Shown: one piece after another, positions 43,907-54,736 of the stretch
Layout: the number at the start of each line of letters is the position of its first letter
How positions within the stretch are numbered: the first letter of the stretch is position 1
DNA from: Daphnia carinata
Lineage: Eukaryota; Arthropoda; Branchiopoda; Diplostraca; Daphniidae
Assembly (NCBI RefSeq): GCF_022539665.2
Contig: NC_081331.1
Span: 2,700,501-2,764,500 of the forward strand
Reading direction: 5' to 3'
DNA length: 64,000 bases
Position numbers and translations under genes: made by a program
Notes under the pieces: generated by a model
Seen by the model: only the letters and a program-made list of their open reading frames with translations
Told to the model about the DNA's origin: nothing
The model's database searches: none

Positions 43907-46419
43907 TTACAACTCATCCTTTGAGCGAGGAGGATTTCGCATGAAATCGACAATATCGTCTGCTTTTCGCTTCCTCTCGTAGGCCGATAAGTTGGAGCCT
44001 TTGTAGAAATAACGGATGGTTGGGAATCCACGAATTTCGAAGCGCGTTTGAAGACCAGTTTGAGCTGTGGCGTCAACGGTGACTAGCTCACCAGCAATAT
44101 TCATCTCTTTCATCTTCTTGGCTGCCAATGCGTAGTCCGACTTCATGGACTTGCAGTGACCACACCCTGTAATCAGAAATTAAACGTAAGACGATTTGAA
44201 ATTGGCAATTTTTCATGATCTTCCTATCTCCACACTTACAAGGAGCGTAAAACATAACAAGCACGGAATCTTTCTTTTTGACAAACTCGTCAAAGTTACT
44301 ATCTGTCATGTGGTGTAAATACGATGAACCATCCAAGCCAGTCCACTCTTCCTCTGGGCTAGGAGGTGCAGGAGGCAAACCATTTTTCGGGTTGTCAGGA
44401 TCCTCCATGAAAGAAACAAAGTCGGATTCCTAAAACATAATGACATATAAGATGAATTTGTTACGCTGAAATACACATTGGGAACAATTACTGATCTCCC
44501 TCCGCTGTAGGGTCGGCTGTTCTTTAAGTAATTGAAATAAATGAAGCTGGGAAATCCTTTGACGTCGTAAACTTTGCATAACGCCTGTTGGACCGTGCAA
44601 TCAACTGCAGCCAAGACGACTTTGTAGTCGTCTTTTAAACGTGCGGCAGCTGCTGTATATTCAGGCTTGGCTCGTTTACAATGCCCGCACCCTGAGACGA
44701 ACGCAGCAGAAACCATTTATCATACAATTGCCATACAAAAGTAGCTTAGAACTTACAAGGAGCATAAAACATGACCAATGCATGTTTAGTTTTCTTAAGT
44801 GTCGATTTGAAGTTTTCATCGTTCAAATGAACAACATCTGAAGGCTCTTCACTCCAAGGCTTCTCTGGTGGAGGAGGTGGAGGTGGTTCCTTAGGATCTT
44901 TCATGAAATCGACGATTGGACCCTCTTCCCTCAGGGAAACATCGAATGCCACTTCACCGTTCTTAAAATATTTGAGCGAAGGGTATCCACGAATCCCGAA
45001 GCGGCTACCGAGGCTACTCTCTTTTTGAGCATCAACGGCAACAAGTTTGCCAGCAACTCCCATTTCCTTGAGTTTGGTGGCTGCCGCCATGTACTCGGGC
45101 TACGTTATTTCAAATAATATCATGGATATAAAAATAGATAAATAATGGCAGATATACAGATTAAAACAAAAAATGGGAATCAAATTTACGAAAATATTTT
45201 ACCTTTATCTTTTTACAGTGGCCACACCAAGGGGCATAAAACATCACAAGCGCTGATGGTTCGCTTTTTAAAAATTCATCGAAGGTAGACGTAGTCAGGT
45301 GAACGACATCACTTTCCACGTCAGACCATTCGGGTTCCTTTGGCTTTTCCGTGGGTTGCGTAGGGTTTCGCATAAAGCTAACAATCCCATCTTTATTGTT
45401 GTCACCTTCGTAGCTGAATTTCATGGCACCATTTCTACAATCGCGACAAATTTGTTGAATCTATTAGGTAAAAAACAAAAAAAAAAGATCACTAACTTGA
45501 AGTATAAAAGAGTGGGAAATCCTGTGATGTTATATTGTTTTCTAACAACAGAATTCTCTGGCCGGTTAACATCAATGGCAGCAAGAATTGCCTGGCCCTT
45601 AAGGTCTGTAGCAGCTTGAGCATAATCTGGCTTCATTTTCTTACCTAGGAATTTCAAAGTAAAATCAAATCATCGAAAATAGCTCTTAGGATTTACTCAC
45701 AGTATCCACACCAAGGTGCATAGAACATAATCATGATGCCTTTTTTCTCCTCTTTTCGTAACAGTTTTGCTAGGCTCTTTAACAGAACAAATCATTTATT
45801 ATAATTTAGCACATGAGTAAATATATTCCACATACCGATGGGTTGGCTAGATGAAAGACATCTTGTGATGAATCTTCTTCTTCCCATGGGGCATCACCTG
45901 ATGGATCTTTCATAAAGGCAACAAATGAAGTGACCATCTCTTTCCTGTCGTAATCTTTGTGATATTCCCCATCCTTGTAATGTTTCAGTATATAAGGTTC
46001 CGGTTTTATCTTTAAACTCTTACAAAGCTTTTTCCCTTCACTGTGCAAGAAAAAATTAATAAAAATGATCATAGCTAAATTCAAGGCGCTATTCTTACCC
46101 TCCACAATCAACTGTAACAATTGTCCCAGTTCCACGAACTGCCTCAGACACTTCAGTTAATTGTTTGATGACATTGGAAGACTCTTTTAGAGATTTTGTA
46201 AAGCAAACTAATACACTTGTTCGCGTTTTTAGAAGTTTTTTGAACTCTTTCAAGTCAGAAACATCATCGAGGGCGGATTTCTGGCCGGCTTTTTTCCCGC
46301 AACAGCCAAAGACCAACATGGAAAACACCTATTTACGAATTTATCAATGATTAAATTGGTCCAAGTAAACAAAAGAAACATTATGAAAAAAAGCTTACAA
46401 AAAACACCGTGAACTTCAT
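43907..46419 (-). CDS. PDIA5: Protein disulfide-isomerase A5-like, four CxxC thioredoxin domains, KDEL
   Basis: Ten exons on the minus strand: 46399-46419, 46099-46328, 45836-46040, 45701-45776, 45497-45644, 45203-45434, 44757-45099, 44492-44691, 44240-44429, 43907-44166. They total 1905 nt and encode 634 aa. A signal peptide (MKFTVFFVFSMLVFGCCG) is followed by an inactive thioredoxin-like domain and then four active ones, with CGYC (175-178), CGHC (297-300), CGHC (420-423) and CGHC (550-553). Three of these motifs are split by introns and appear only after splicing, since W or C codons span the junctions. The C-terminus SKDEL is an ER-retrieval signal. Such enzymes form and shuffle disulfides in the ER lumen. 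Vertebrate PDIA5 has one inactive and three active domains at about 520 aa, so this protein has one domain more. The assignment to A5 rests on the b-a-a-a layout and the linkers ending in EW.DV.LT.F. Confidence 0.88.
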
Positions 46420-47500
46420 ATTATGGCGACGTCAGATTGAACTGAAATTTTGTTTCAAAAAATCTGTTAGATGGACGTCATCCTTCAAACCCTAGGTCAC
46501 TCATCAGTCAAAGAACCCGGCTACACATGTGGAAAGATCCACCTGGCGGATGCAACTTGCATTACTCCGACAACTGGCGCCGAAATTTGGCGCAAGTCGC
46601 AAATCGCAAAACTAAAACACGGTCATCCTAAAAAAATTGCGAAAAAAGAAAAGAATAAGAAGTGTTGATGCCCGACTTCAAAATTCGCCAAAGGAAAGAT
46701 TTCTAGTTTTGAAACAAGATTACAGATTTTGTCTTTGCTTTTCTCAGTATCTGAAATAGACAGAATATTGCTGAAAATTTCTGTGCGTTACTTCTTGACG
46801 ATCGTTCGGACACAAAAGGTTAGTATAAAAACTCATAGCAAAAAGGTGCTAGAAAACTAGAGGATAAAAATAATATTATTTTTTTTTTTTGGCAAGGTAA
46901 AATTTTAATTACTTCATGGAATTGGAGAGCGCGTTCTATAAACTCAGCCAATGTACGTTCCCAGGCCAATGGCTGCATACAAAACAAATTTTAAATAAAT
47001 GTGCAAAAAATTGCGGTTATTTAGTAACGTGAAAGGGTAAATCTTGCGAAGGCGTATTAGGCAATTTTAAGGAAAAACGTCCAGAGGATAATTATGAACA
47101 ATGTTTAGTAGTATAATACGAAGGGACAATCGCAAATCAGCTACGCTTAAAGCTTGCCTTAAATTGCTTTCTTCAAGCTCTTCAAACAAATTAGGCTACT
47201 TGTCGTCTATGGAAATTTTGGAATGATGTTTCTTTTTTTAAAACCCAAAGCTTCATTTCAAGTAAGATTCCCCACTAGTCTTTAAATAGATTTTTGTCCA
47301 TACAACAGTAGGGAGTTGATGATGCAATGGCTACGAAGGGTCATCGTAAGTACAAAATTTCTTCCAGATTATAATAATTGACAAATCAAGTACGCGATTG
47401 AAAACGGAGAAGAGGTAGGCATTCCAAAATAAGCAGCTTATGTTAAGTATAGCAATTTTTTTGTACAATGAAACTAGCTTTTACAGAGGCGGATGTGTAC
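46420..47500. other. Spacer between divergent PDI and neurohormone genes
   Basis: It contains the presumed PDI promoter (minus strand) and the upstream region of the CHH-type gene. There is no TATA box near the PDI start, as expected for a housekeeping gene. A short frame at about 47325-47348 (ATG GCT ACG AAG GGT CAT C followed by gtaagt) could be a small exon but has no partner I can join in frame. Confidence 0.45.
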
Positions 47501-47508
47501 TATAAAAG
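47501..47508 (+). promoter_or_regulatory. TATA box of the CHH-type hormone gene
   Basis: tataaaag lies about 30 nt upstream of a likely start site. The untranslated first exon then ends at aaaag|gtaata (47588), and the coding exon begins after cgcag at 47684. The distance and the splice signals support a short TATA-driven transcript, usual for neuropeptide genes. Confidence 0.6.
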
Positions 47509-47715
47509 CTGCTATCGTGTTTCGTTTTACCGTAGAAGTTTCTAGCATCTTGGCGAAGAAAGATACTTTTATTTACAATTACAAAAGGTAATACGATGTG
47601 AATTTCTTAACGTAATCTGATTACTTAAAGTTCGACTTAAAAAAAGTAAAAAGGCAGCTAATATTTGTTATTTGTGAGACGCAGGTACGACGTGCCTTTG
47701 AAATCTTACATTGTG

Positions 47716-48229
47716 ATGGCTTTTAAATTATCGAATCAACTCACCGTTGTTGGACTGCTGGTCGTGGCGATGGCATCTGCTACTACTGCGGAGCGTCCGT
47801 CCGGCCTCTCCATCTTTCCGCATCCGCTTTCGAAGCACTCTTTTACCGAAATCAGCAAATGTGGTGGTGTTTACGACATGAATATTTATGCCGAATTCAC
47901 TGAAATATGCTGGGATTGTTACAATCTCTATCGTGAACCAGAAATTTATCGCGGGTGTCGGTAAGAAAACTGCAATCTTCCTATCATTAAGAGCAGAATA
48001 ATTTAAAAATTATAATAGCCAGATAAACTCATTGAAGAAATATACCAAGTTTTTTTGGTTGTTTTTTTTTATGTGATTGCTCCGGATGTACTTCGACAGT
48101 AAGGACTGCTTCACTTCCGAATATTTCGACGGGTGTTTAGATGTCCTGCAAAGAACTGACAAAAAAAGTAAAATTTTAGAGGGCTTATCCGTCATTCATC
48201 GACAGATGGAATCACGCAAGGAAAAATAA
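47716..48229 (+). CDS. Crustacean hyperglycemic hormone / ion transport peptide family precursor
   Basis: Exons 47716-47960 and 48100-48229 are joined across a 139-bp intron, giving 124 aa. The signal peptide is about residues 1-26 (VVGLLVVAMASATTA). The six cysteines at 49, 65, 68, 81, 85 and 94 have exactly the CHH-family spacing (16, 3, 13, 4, 9), with the hallmark segments CGGVYD, CYNLYREPEIYRGCR and CFTSEYFDGC. The intron falls at the CR/KDC position typical of the family. CHH/ITP peptides are released from neurosecretory cells and control glucose, ion balance and moulting. Unusual points: there is no dibasic KR site before the mature peptide (only a single Lys in PHPLSKHSF), and the C-terminus SRKEK has no amidation glycine. 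It may be an ITP-like (type I) member; the bioactivity is unknown. Confidence 0.9.
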
Positions 48230-49348
48230 TGTCGACAAATTTAGGGGTAAAAATTATGGTATTTCTTAATTGTAAGGGCCTTACAAGCTAAGCTGACTGA
48301 AATTACAATTGCATTTTTTATAATCGCATTCCAGGGCCCAATACAGAACACCAGAGTTACGGCCTCCTAAAAAAAGGACACAGAACACGCCACGTCTCGA
48401 AGCTTCAAATGATGCTTAGCACACACATCACTCGAACTACTATTCCCATTTTACTTGTAGTATCCTTCTGTGTACTTTACATTTTGTTTTTGAAAAAAAT
48501 GTTGGTATTATGATATTGCATGCTCAGTTTCGGACAAATCTCTATTGCGCGAATTCGCATGTTTTACACGATACTTTTTACGCAATTAAGTGCATTCCAC
48601 TTCGTACACAGCGTTAAAAATATAGAGAACAGGCTGCTTCATCATGCCACGGGCTGCTTGTTTAATTGCATCGCTTTTAAATTTTGCTTTTTAGAGTTAT
48701 TCGAGAAAAGTATATCGCTGTATGCTATTATTTTGTCAGCAAGTAAAAAAACAAACAAAACATTGGCTTTCAAATTCCTTAATTAGCGGATACTGTGCTG
48801 CGGTCATTTGTATTTTTTTCACCTCCAGTTTTGTTAACGCAATGAGGTGTTTCAGCTTATCAAAATCTATAGGTATCTATTAGACTAACAGTAATTTCAG
48901 TTTTGCTATGAACACTGGCATTAAAAAACAAGAAGCAAGACGTTGAGAAGTAATTGTAGGTTGCAGACCTGCGAAATGCGAAAGATTCTTTCAATATTTC
49001 CCGCAGCCATCACAGAATACCGTAAGTTTGTGCTTGTCAGAGTAACATAGATGCCAGATGGTAACATTTCACAATTCTTAATTTTTAAAGCTTTTCTTCA
49101 TATTAATCAGTACCGAGTGGCACAATGTTTTGAGATTCTTATTACGATAAAAAATGAACAAAGTACTTGTAAATAAAACAAAGTTTAAAACATATTTCAA
49201 CAGAAAATTGGTACATGTGGTCTACGTCTACTCTAGTTTGACTTGACTGACGGCAATTTGTTTTGTTGGAATCGGTACTGATTGTTGACGTTTACAAGTG
49301 AAGCTTTCAGTTGACAATTTACGAAAAAAGTGAAGTGTGACATCAAAC
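48230..49348. other. Spacer between hormone gene and SIRT6
   Basis: AT-rich sequence that must include the hormone 3' UTR and the SIRT6 promoter. An acceptor-like cattccag near 48334 might start a further untranslated or alternative hormone exon; the CHH/ITP genes of other arthropods are alternatively spliced at the 3' side. No coding frame with the CHH signature follows it. Confidence 0.4.
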
Positions 49349-50961
49349 ATGTCATGTAATTATGCCGATGGGCTATCACCCTATGAGGATAAAGGAAAAC
49401 TTGGAATACCAGAGGTATTTCAAATTCCATACATATTGAATTTTGAATGGTTTTCATATTATGTGAGTATTTTGCCATTAATAGAAATTTGACAGCTTGG
49501 AAGAAGTTGCTGGAAAGATCTTAATTTTATCCAAATGGATAAAAGAAGCAAAGCATGTAGTCATGCATACAGGTGCTGGGATAAGTACACCAGCAGGAAT
49601 CCCAGATTTCAGGTATGCCAACAAGAAAATGATGGAAATTTTGTTATTGAAAGAAGGAAACAACAATGTATGTGTGTAAATTGTTTAACAGGGGCCCCAA
49701 AGGAGTGTGGACATTGGAGAAAAAAGGCTTGAAACCCCAAATAAATGTCTCGTTCGATGATGCAGAACCAACGTTCACACATATGGCAATTATTGCCTTA
49801 TTCCAGAAAAACTTTCTTCATTATGTAGTTAGTCAAAACATTGATGGTCTTCACCTAAAATCAGGACTGGATAGGTCAAAACTTTCTGAGCTTCATGGAA
49901 ATATGTTTATTGGCCAGTGTAGCCTTTGTTCTAGGTATGCCGAGATCAAATTCGGCCAGTCAAGAAGGATAAAAATCCTTTCAGTATGAAAATACCTTAC
50001 TTCTTTAATGAATTTTTTTTTTTACTTTCAAGACAGTACATTCGGCGAAAAGCTGTAACATCTGTGGGTCAAAGAGAATTGCCTGTTGACTGTCCTGCCC
50101 TGAAAGGAGGGAAACTGTCATGCAGAGGAAAGCTACATGACACAATACTAGATTGGGAACATGAACTACCAGTCAGGGATTTAGGATTGGCCGATATCCA
50201 TTCAAAGTTAGTAATCTGTCCTGCATTGTAATTTGATAGCATGCTAATAATTTCAATATTTTAACAAGTGTTGCGGATTTGAGTATTTGTTTGGGTACCA
50301 CATTACAAATTGTCCCCAGTGGTACATTGCCGTTAGCAACAAAGCGTAAAGGTGGCCGCCTTGTCATCATAAATTTACAACCAACAAAATGGGTATTTAC
50401 CACATACTATTACACATCTATAACAAGTGCATTGCTTTCTTTTTCTAGGATAAAAAAGCAGATCTTGTAATCAATACTTATGTCGATGACGTTATGAAAC
50501 TATTGCTCAAAGAATTAAACACTCCTTTCCTGCCTTACGATCCGAAATGCGATCCTACTCGGCAGCCACTTAGCGAAAAAGAAATGTGGCAAGAAGAATT
50601 TACTAAACGAGAATGGACGCTAGCACCGCGTGTTGTTAACACGACACGCAAACGACTCTCCCACTTGGAAACTAAAGCTCAGCCAAAACCGAAGAAGGTG
50701 AGGCAAAAACATCAAGAGGAACCGTCTCGCAGTCAATTAAATAGTCCAGGTAACTCTGGTTGTCGAGGCGAAGGCAGTAAACAAATTGATATGGCAGATC
50801 CCGTCAAAGTTGAGCCAGCTGAAGAACAGTGCAATGGATTGAAAGAGCAACAAAGAGGTGACTACATAGTTACTGAGCAGATCACAGGGAAGAAGTTAAA
50901 ACAAGAAACCATCCATTTGCAAAGCGAAAATGGGGAAGTTCAATCCACCACGAACTTATAG
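49349..50961 (+). CDS. SIRT6: NAD-dependent deacylase sirtuin-6
   Basis: Six exons: 49349-49414, 49485-49612, 49692-49934, 50033-50206, 50269-50392, 50449-50961. They total 1248 nt and encode 415 aa. The start [19 protein letters not shown] is diagnostic for SIRT6. The NAD-binding motif [28 protein letters not shown], the catalytic His in ELHGNMF, zinc ligands CSLC and [27 protein letters not shown] and NLQPTK all follow in order. The C-terminal tail (about 115 aa) is Lys/Glu-rich and contains KPKKVRQK, a likely nuclear localisation signal, as in human SIRT6. SIRT6 removes acetyl (H3K9, H3K56) and long-chain acyl groups and ADP-ribosylates substrates on chromatin, in DNA repair and metabolic control. 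A polyadenylation signal AATAAA lies near 51290. Confidence 0.95.
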
Positions 50962-51300
50962 CTTACGGTGGAAAAGGGCTTTATAATAAAATATCTGGGT
51001 TTTAAGATTCTGACAAAGGAAAATCGAGCGGGTTATAATGCATTTCAAACATGGTCTCATTCGATGTGGAATCCCTCTCTCCCTAACTATTTGTGTTATT
51101 TCTAGGCTACTTCGTTTGTTTTATTGTCTTTGGTTTCGTTGTAATTGTCGTATTTGTCCGCTGGTTGGCTGAAAGGCAAGACGTCAATTTCGGACTCTTC
51201 AACTTGCCTAGAACGTTGTTCTATTGATATTAGACCTGTCGTCACACATCACGCTGTTGTGATTCTCTTACGATTACGTTTTGTACCAATAAACTAAATA
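50962..51300 (+). other. SIRT6 3' UTR with possible alternative terminal exon
   Basis: It runs from the SIRT6 stop to AATAAA at about 51290. Inside it, gttatttctag (ending 51105) is a good acceptor followed by a 39-codon frame. This frame could be joined in phase to an internal donor (cag|gtaact, intron starting 50750) of the last SIRT6 exon. Confidence 0.35.
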
Positions 51301-52392
51301 GAAGCAAAATTTGTCTGTTATACTTTTTTCCTTTCCTTTTTTTGGATTTTAAGCAACAGATAAATTTTACTTGAGCTTGCCAACGGCATAGTTCTTACTG
51401 CTTTAAAAACCATGCCGGAACTACTCCTCTGGTAATAGCTTTAAACTTAGACACATGTTAACTCCCTTTTCTTTGGCATACAACCTTATTTAAGAGTGAT
51501 ATCGTAACCACAGAAAATACATCCTCGATGCTTCCCCCATCGCCTTTTCATAGACGTAGCTAACCGATTATATCGAAATAGTTTAGGACATTACGACGAA
51601 TACGGTGGGACTACTAGCGGAATGGATTTCAGACGTACGCCGGCGAACAGCGTCGTGGACTTCGTCTTATTCGGTAAACATGTTTATCCAATACAGGCCT
51701 CAACTAAATGATTTGAGAGTATCCTACCTTAGTGGAACGCCAGAGTCCTCCAGGATTCTAGGGATCACGCTATCGGGAAGACCCGATGATTCACCATAGT
51801 CTTGAGTCACAGATCGGGACGTAATACCTGTAAGAATGAAATGCATTTAGTATGTATATGGCAACCGTTTTGGGTTTCAAGAGAAAATTTTGACTTTAAA
51901 CAAATAGGTTTTTAACAAACGTGAGAGCATTTGTATTGATAGCGTAGCGAATTCAATCATTTGTCTACTATATCCCCAATCTGAAGCTGTTATAAGTATC
52001 GCAGGGATTAGTGTACATGAGCCAGTCAAGGAGTTTTCAGTCAAGTTAGATGAGCATTCTCATTTTAATTTCATAAAAACTGAACAGAAATTTCCCTTAC
52101 AGCAATGGTTTTTTTTTACATCCCAGTTCACAACTTATCTTTCAGTTTTGCTTTTTATTTGTTCCCTTTGGTATCTACTCTTACGTATCAAGCTCCAGAT
52201 TAATTATCAGCAGTTAATGTTTTACATTTCCAGCTGAACATCGTCATAGCGTTTGTGTTGACTTTTGTCACGAGAACTTTACTTTTGTCTTTTGTTCGGT
52301 GTCTTACTTTGCTACTGCTAAGACGGAATACACGATTGGGTAAGATGGCACCATTTGGTAACAGTTGTATGTTGAACAGTCAACAACTTTTC
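51301..52392. other. Spacer between SIRT6 and the S51 peptidase cluster
   Basis: No gene could be assembled. A 100-nt minus-strand segment (51728-51827) has both a good acceptor and a good donor and an open frame, but no partner exon could be joined. Confidence 0.4.
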
Positions 52393-52400
52393 CTATTTAA
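52393..52400 (+). promoter_or_regulatory. TATA-like element of first S51 peptidase gene
   Basis: ctatttaaatgg lies about 130 nt upstream of the first ATG of the cluster. It resembles a TATA box. It does not match the promoter shared by the second and third genes, so the first gene may be controlled differently. Confidence 0.35.
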
Positions 52401-52523
52401 ATGGGCGACAGTTTCTGCTTGTGCGAGTAATCTAAGTTGTTGTCACGTTTGGTTATCTTTAAAACTTCAATCTTTAGTAGGAAGTTGACAAAGCGAACGG
52501 AACATCTATTCCTTCAAATCAAG

Positions 52524-54075
52524 ATGGGTCTGCTAGTTTTCGCTTTTCTAGCATCAATTGTGGGGCTTACTGCATCACAGAGTTTAGTATTAGTTGGCGG
52601 CGGTTTAACTGATGGCAATGCTGATGTTTGGAATAAAGTGATTGAACTAGCGGTACGAACGATCTAATCCATAAATATTCGATTTAGAATTATTTTATGT
52701 TTTTTTTAAAGGGAGGCCCAGGCGTAGCAAAGATTGGCGTTTTCACTACGGCGTCTTCGGATCCTATAGGGGCTGCGGCATATTATGTTGATATGTTCGT
52801 GAATACCTACGGAGCAGCCAGCGCAACGTACATTCCAGTAACAGAGAACAGCAATAATGCCGATGACCAATCCGTAGTCGAACTGGTCAGACAACAGACT
52901 GGCTTTTTCTTCGGTGGAGGCGATCAACTGAGGATTCTAACGGCCCTTCGACCTGGCGGCAGAGATACGCTTGTCCTTGCAGCACTGAAAGACATGTTAC
53001 AATCTGGTGCAGTGGTAGGAGGAACAAGTGCCGGAACGGCTTGTCAGGTATTCAAAAAACGAACTGGTGCTCATTTGCGATCAATTTTCACGGATTTTCA
53101 TTATGAAGAGAAAACTAAAGAAAATCTCCCTTTATTTTAGAGTGCTGCCGTTATGATTACGAGTGGATCTAGCTGGAATGCTTTGACCTACGGTGCTTTC
53201 AGTGGCGGACCTAAACCACTCAATCCAGACTATCTAACTTATGACGAAAACGGTGGTCTAGGTTTACTAACTGGTTGGGTTACAGATACCCACTTTAGTG
53301 AGCGAGGGCGGGAGGGTCGCCTCATTCGGTGGGTCTCAATACACCCTTAATCAAATTAAATCATCATACCTTATTTTTATCCAATTAGGTTACTGCAGGA
53401 TACTCGAAACCGTGACATCGGAACGACTAGAGGCTTTGGAGTGGACGAAGACATGGCTCTGGTGATAACCAATTTATACACACAACCTGTCGGAACGGTA
53501 TGTCAAAATAAAAATATTTTTAGGTTTCGTGAATATGCATAATTGATTTTATTTTAATTTAATAGGTTATTGGTACAAGTGGGGGCGTGTTTTTTGCTGA
53601 TGTCACTAGCACTGTTGTCGTTCCTTCCCCAAATACTTTCTACGCAGGAGTTTCTGCACATTATCTAACTCAAGATGATTCAATTGATCTTACAACTGGT
53701 AAGACTTTTCTTTCTCTGCCTCTCAGCTTGCTCGATTGAAATAAATGCGTAATTCATCATGCAGGAGACATCACATTTGCTCCGTGGAAATCTCCTCTAA
53801 AAGGCAACGAATATTATTTTAACGCTGAGGTATCAACAGACATTTTATCTGCAACGATGAACCGTCGATGGGCTAATGCTGCCGACCAGTTTTTTGACAA
53901 CCGAAGAGACGATTCTATTGCCCATTTGTCTTTCGAAAGAAACCCACAATATGAAGTCATCTTTGATCGTCTGGCGGGGGCCGGATATGGAGGACATTAT
54001 CCTAGCAATCCCAATAAATTTGTGGTGTCCTACAAAAACCTTCAGGTTGCAATTCATGAAAGCACAAATGCATAA
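52524..54075 (+). CDS. Secreted cyanophycinase-like peptidase (S51 family), copy A
   Basis: Six exons: 52524-52652, 52712-53047, 53141-53328, 53389-53497, 53566-53698, 53765-54075. They total 1206 nt and encode 401 aa. A signal peptide (MGLLVFAFLASIVGLTASQS) precedes a mature domain with the S51/cyanophycinase marks in order: FFFGGGDQLRIL (about 108-119), the nucleophile elbow GGTSAGTA with Ser149, DTHFSERGREGRLIR (His206), GFGVDEDMAL (Glu238) and GTSGGVFFADV. A second, beta-rich region follows. Bacterial cyanophycinases hydrolyse the Arg-Asp polymer cyanophycin to beta-Asp-Arg with a Ser/His/Glu type active site. The substrate here is unproven. In bacterial enzymes as I recall them the motif reads DQHF; here it is DTHF. 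This is the most divergent of three tandem copies. Introns are short with eukaryotic signals, so the gene is part of the animal genome and not contamination. Confidence 0.87.
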
Positions 54076-54439
54076 ATGTATCGAACTGTTGCATTTCCCG
54101 AACAGCGACACAATCGTTTATCGCGAGATCGGATAGGGCTTACCTTGAAATACAATTAACTGCATTAAAAATTCACATTGTAGCATCTCTTTCATAATAG
54201 TGTTTTTCGTAGGAACGCAGGCTAGTTTTGGAACGATACGCTTTCGAAATAATAAGTCTGGAAATTTCTACACAACCTTCCCTAACACATAAATAGTTTC
54301 TCACATGTCTGTTGATCTATCAGTCGTGTAAATAGAAAACCAGTTGAAATGATAGCTACGCAAACCATATAGGTCTGGACTTAACGATAACCACTGAGGC
54401 CGGAGAGTGTCACTCGGTAAATATGGACTCCGCTTTATT

Positions 54440-54736
54440 ATTATTTTATCGTAGGCGTAAAAACAAACGTGACTGTGTGAATACATACGATTCGAGTTGG
54501 TTATCTTCCTGTACATGAACAAACATCATATTGTTTACTCCCTGTCAGATCAAAATAGGATTGAAATCTCTCAAACGTTATAAAACAAATTTAAAAATAG
54601 ACCGTTATATCTCTATTGTCAACATTACTCTCCGAAATTCTTCGACGTATAAAACATCAGAACAACACTAAGACAACGTAGAATCGTAAATTCACACGCT
54701 AAACGAGCGGTGGCGAGATATTTCTACTTGAGCAGC
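54440..54736 (+). promoter_or_regulatory. Duplicated promoter of S51 copy B
   Basis: This block is about 80% similar by eye to 56300-56566 upstream of copy C, including aatagaccgttatatctct, attgtcaacattactc and a TATA box cgtataaaac (TATAAAA at 54648-54654), followed by acaacgtagaatcgta near the expected start site. The shared block means that the regulatory DNA was duplicated together with the gene. Confidence 0.7.

Noticed and set aside
47325-47348. Alternative first coding exon (ATG GCT ACG AAG GGT CAT C, then gtaagt) for the hormone gene
   Set aside because: Joining it to the acceptor at 47684 runs into a stop codon at once; the ATG at 47716 gives a complete signal peptide.
51728-51827. 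A 100-nt minus-strand exon-like segment with frame ITSRSVTQDYGESSGLPDSV
   Set aside because: Splice sites look good, but the nearest acceptor that would continue the frame leaves only a 29-bp intron, and no upstream partner or family was found.
52240-52500. Short plus-strand frame upstream of S51 copy A
   Set aside because: It is hydrophobic by T-rich composition and ends before the true signal-peptide exon; more likely 5' flank.
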